Below, in pieces: positions 13,258-14,109 of a stretch of 14,109 bases of DNA. The position numbers and the translations under genes are program-made. The notes below the pieces were generated by a model, which saw nothing but the letters and a program-made list of their open reading frames with translations, made no database searches and had not been told where the DNA came from. The stretch is from Candidatus Shapirobacteria bacterium CG2_30_35_20 (GTDB taxonomy: Bacteria > Patescibacteriota > Microgenomatia > UBA12405), in NCBI GenBank assembly GCA_001873665.1, contig MNZO01000015.1, positions 1 through 14,109 on the forward strand. The letters run 5' to 3'. How positions within the stretch are numbered: position 1 is the stretch's first letter; each line of letters starts with the position of its first letter.

Positions 13258-13677
13258 TTATTTTTTAACTGGGGTAGCAGCAGCTTTTTGTTGAGTTTCA
13301 ATTTTTGCCCAAGCTTCTTTAGTAAGTGAACCAACAGTTTTCTTTTTACCTTTACGGGTGCGGGCATTACTTTTGGTACGTTGACCACGGACAGGCAGAG
13401 AAACAATGTGGCGAATGCCACGGTAACAGCGAATAGCTTTTAATCTGTCGATATTTTCACGAATTTCTCGTTTTAAATCACCTTCGGTACGAAAATCTTC
13501 GAGAGCTTTCATTAAATCACTGATTTGATTACGGGTTAAATCTTTGATACGAGTATTTAGGTCAATTTTGGCTTTTTTAGCTAGGTTGGCAACAATTTTT
13601 GGACCAATACCAAAAAAACGGGTTAAGCCAACTTGGGCGCGCTCATTATCAGGAATATCAATACCAGAGATTCTCAT
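13258..13677 (-). CDS. rpsM: 30S ribosomal protein S13
   Basis: Role: head protein of the 30S subunit that contacts tRNA and forms intersubunit bridges. Seen (139 residues): MRISGIDIPDNERAQVGLTR, a helix-two-turn-helix middle (FGIGPKIVANLAKKAKID), REIRENIDRLKAIRCYRGIR and the PVRGQRTKSNARTRKGKKKT signature. The C-terminal tail continues about 20 residues past that signature (GSLTKEAWAKIETQQ and an Ala/Lys-rich end), longer than in E. coli S13. Confidence 0.97.
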   Translation of the reverse strand: MRISGIDIPDNERAQVGLTRFFGIGPKIVANLAKKAKIDLNTRIKDLTRNQISDLMKALEDFRTEGDLKREIRENIDRLKAIRCYRGIRHIVSLPVRGQRTKSNARTRKGKKKTVGSLTKEAWAKIETQQKAAATPVKK

Positions 13678-13680
13678 ACT

Positions 13681-13794
13681 TTAGCCCTGCTTTTGGGTAT
13701 GTTTTTTAGTGGAACAAATAATACGACGAAGGCCGCGTCGAATAACGACTTTACAATTTTTACAACGGACTTTGATACTTGATTTGACCTTCAT
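13681..13794 (-). CDS. rpmJ: 50S ribosomal protein L36
   Basis: A short frame of 37 residues: MKVKSSIKVRCKNCKVVIRR, then GLRRIICSTKKHTQKQG. Cys11-X2-Cys14-X12-Cys27-X4-His32 is the zinc ribbon of the C+ form of L36. The length is exactly that of the family. The stop lies 3 bases before rpsM, and the start is 60 bases after infA, the normal order of the alpha operon head. Confidence 0.97.
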   Translation of the reverse strand: MKVKSSIKVRCKNCKVVIRRGLRRIICSTKKHTQKQG

Positions 13795-13854
13795 AGAGAG
13801 ACTTTGGTATTTTACCTTAAGTTATTAATAATATCAAAGAGTAAGTTTACCATA

Positions 13855-14058
13855 TTAACCACGATAGACAATACGACCCTTGTTGCCGTCGGGGGATAAA
13901 ACCAGAGATACGGTATCACCGGTCAAACATCGGATATGGTGTAAACGTAATCTACCGGCAAGATAGGCAACAATTAACTTATCATCTTCGAGCTTGACGC
14001 GGAACAATTGATCAGGTAGAACTTCAGTTACCAGACCTTTGATAGTAATATCTTTCAT
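13855..14058 (-). CDS. infA: translation initiation factor IF-1
   Basis: Role: binds the A site of the 30S subunit and aids IF-2 and IF-3 during initiation. Seen (67 residues, slightly below the usual 71-72): an S1-like OB fold with IKGLVTEVLPDQLFRVKLED, AYLAGRLRLHHIRCLTGD and SPDGNKGRIVYRG. In most relatives the middle reads (H)ISGKMRMHYIRI, so the match is clear. No Shine-Dalgarno sequence precedes ATG 14058, which is notable for an initiation factor gene. Confidence 0.96.
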   Translation of the reverse strand: MKDITIKGLVTEVLPDQLFRVKLEDDKLIVAYLAGRLRLHHIRCLTGDTVSLVLSPDGNKGRIVYRG

Positions 14059-14080
14059 TGAAAATAATTTTTAATTTTTT

Positions 14081-14093
14081 CCGCCATAGGCGG
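14081..14093. repeat. CCGCC-ATA-GGCGG hairpin upstream of infA
   Basis: CCGCC (14081-14085) and GGCGG (14089-14093) form a 5-bp stem over ATA, about 25 bases upstream of the infA ATG on the minus strand. It is followed by ATCAACCTTTGGCTGA to the window end. It resembles the element before the helicase and is probably a short dispersed repeat. Its effect on infA is unknown. Confidence 0.5.
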
Positions 14094-14109
14094 ATCAACC
14101 TTTGGCTGA

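Overview
The window looks like a piece of a small, AT-rich bacterial genome, most likely from the Candidate Phyla Radiation (Patescibacteria), perhaps Microgenomates-like. That assignment is an inference. It rests on the compact gene packing, sparse Shine-Dalgarno sites, start codons sitting directly behind -10 boxes, dispersed palindromic repeats of a type common in such genomes, and the gene mix (Fe-S PD-(D/E)XK nuclease, DUF4349 protein, RarA, REP-associated transposase, IPFHR-type MGMT-like protein). Stop codons are TAA, TAG and TGA, so the standard bacterial code fits. I saw no tRNA, rRNA or CRISPR array.

Left part (1-3666): a RecB/Cas4-like nuclease points left. Divergent from it is a rightward run of an RsuA/RluB-type pseudouridine synthase, a membrane-anchored DUF4349 protein and the AAA+ protein RarA, closely spaced or overlapping.

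Accessory patch (3670-5200): a REP-associated tyrosine transposase (RAYT) sits 3 bases behind rarA and carries a GTAG-ended, REP-like palindrome in frame inside its own gene. It is followed by a frameshifted, truncated radical SAM gene. Next is a chimeric gene that joins the front of a RhuM-type protein to a whole MGMT/alkyltransferase-like domain, with a perfect 10-bp palindrome just before the join. A composite palindromic repeat closes the patch. This looks like a site of repeated insertion and deletion.

Middle (5203-9210): a DEAD-box RNA helicase on the minus strand, then a type II restriction-modification pair on the minus strand. The pair is a C5-cytosine methyltransferase and an EcoO109I/PmeII-like endonuclease whose reading frames overlap by about 120 bases. 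Divergent from the methyltransferase are two small unrecognised ORFs joined by an ATGA overlap.

Right part (9217-14058): uppP (undecaprenyl-diphosphatase), then the classic translation/transcription block read leftwards in the order infA-rpmJ-rpsM-rpsK-rpsD-rpoA-rplQ-rplM-rpsI. These genes are separated by only a few bases or overlap, apart from 60 bases after infA, and form one likely operon. A second copy of the GTCATTGCGAG-type repeat lies between rpsI and uppP.

The conserved genes support cell wall lipid recycling, ribosome and RNA polymerase assembly and stalled-fork repair. The restriction-modification pair and the RAYT patch are the accessory content.
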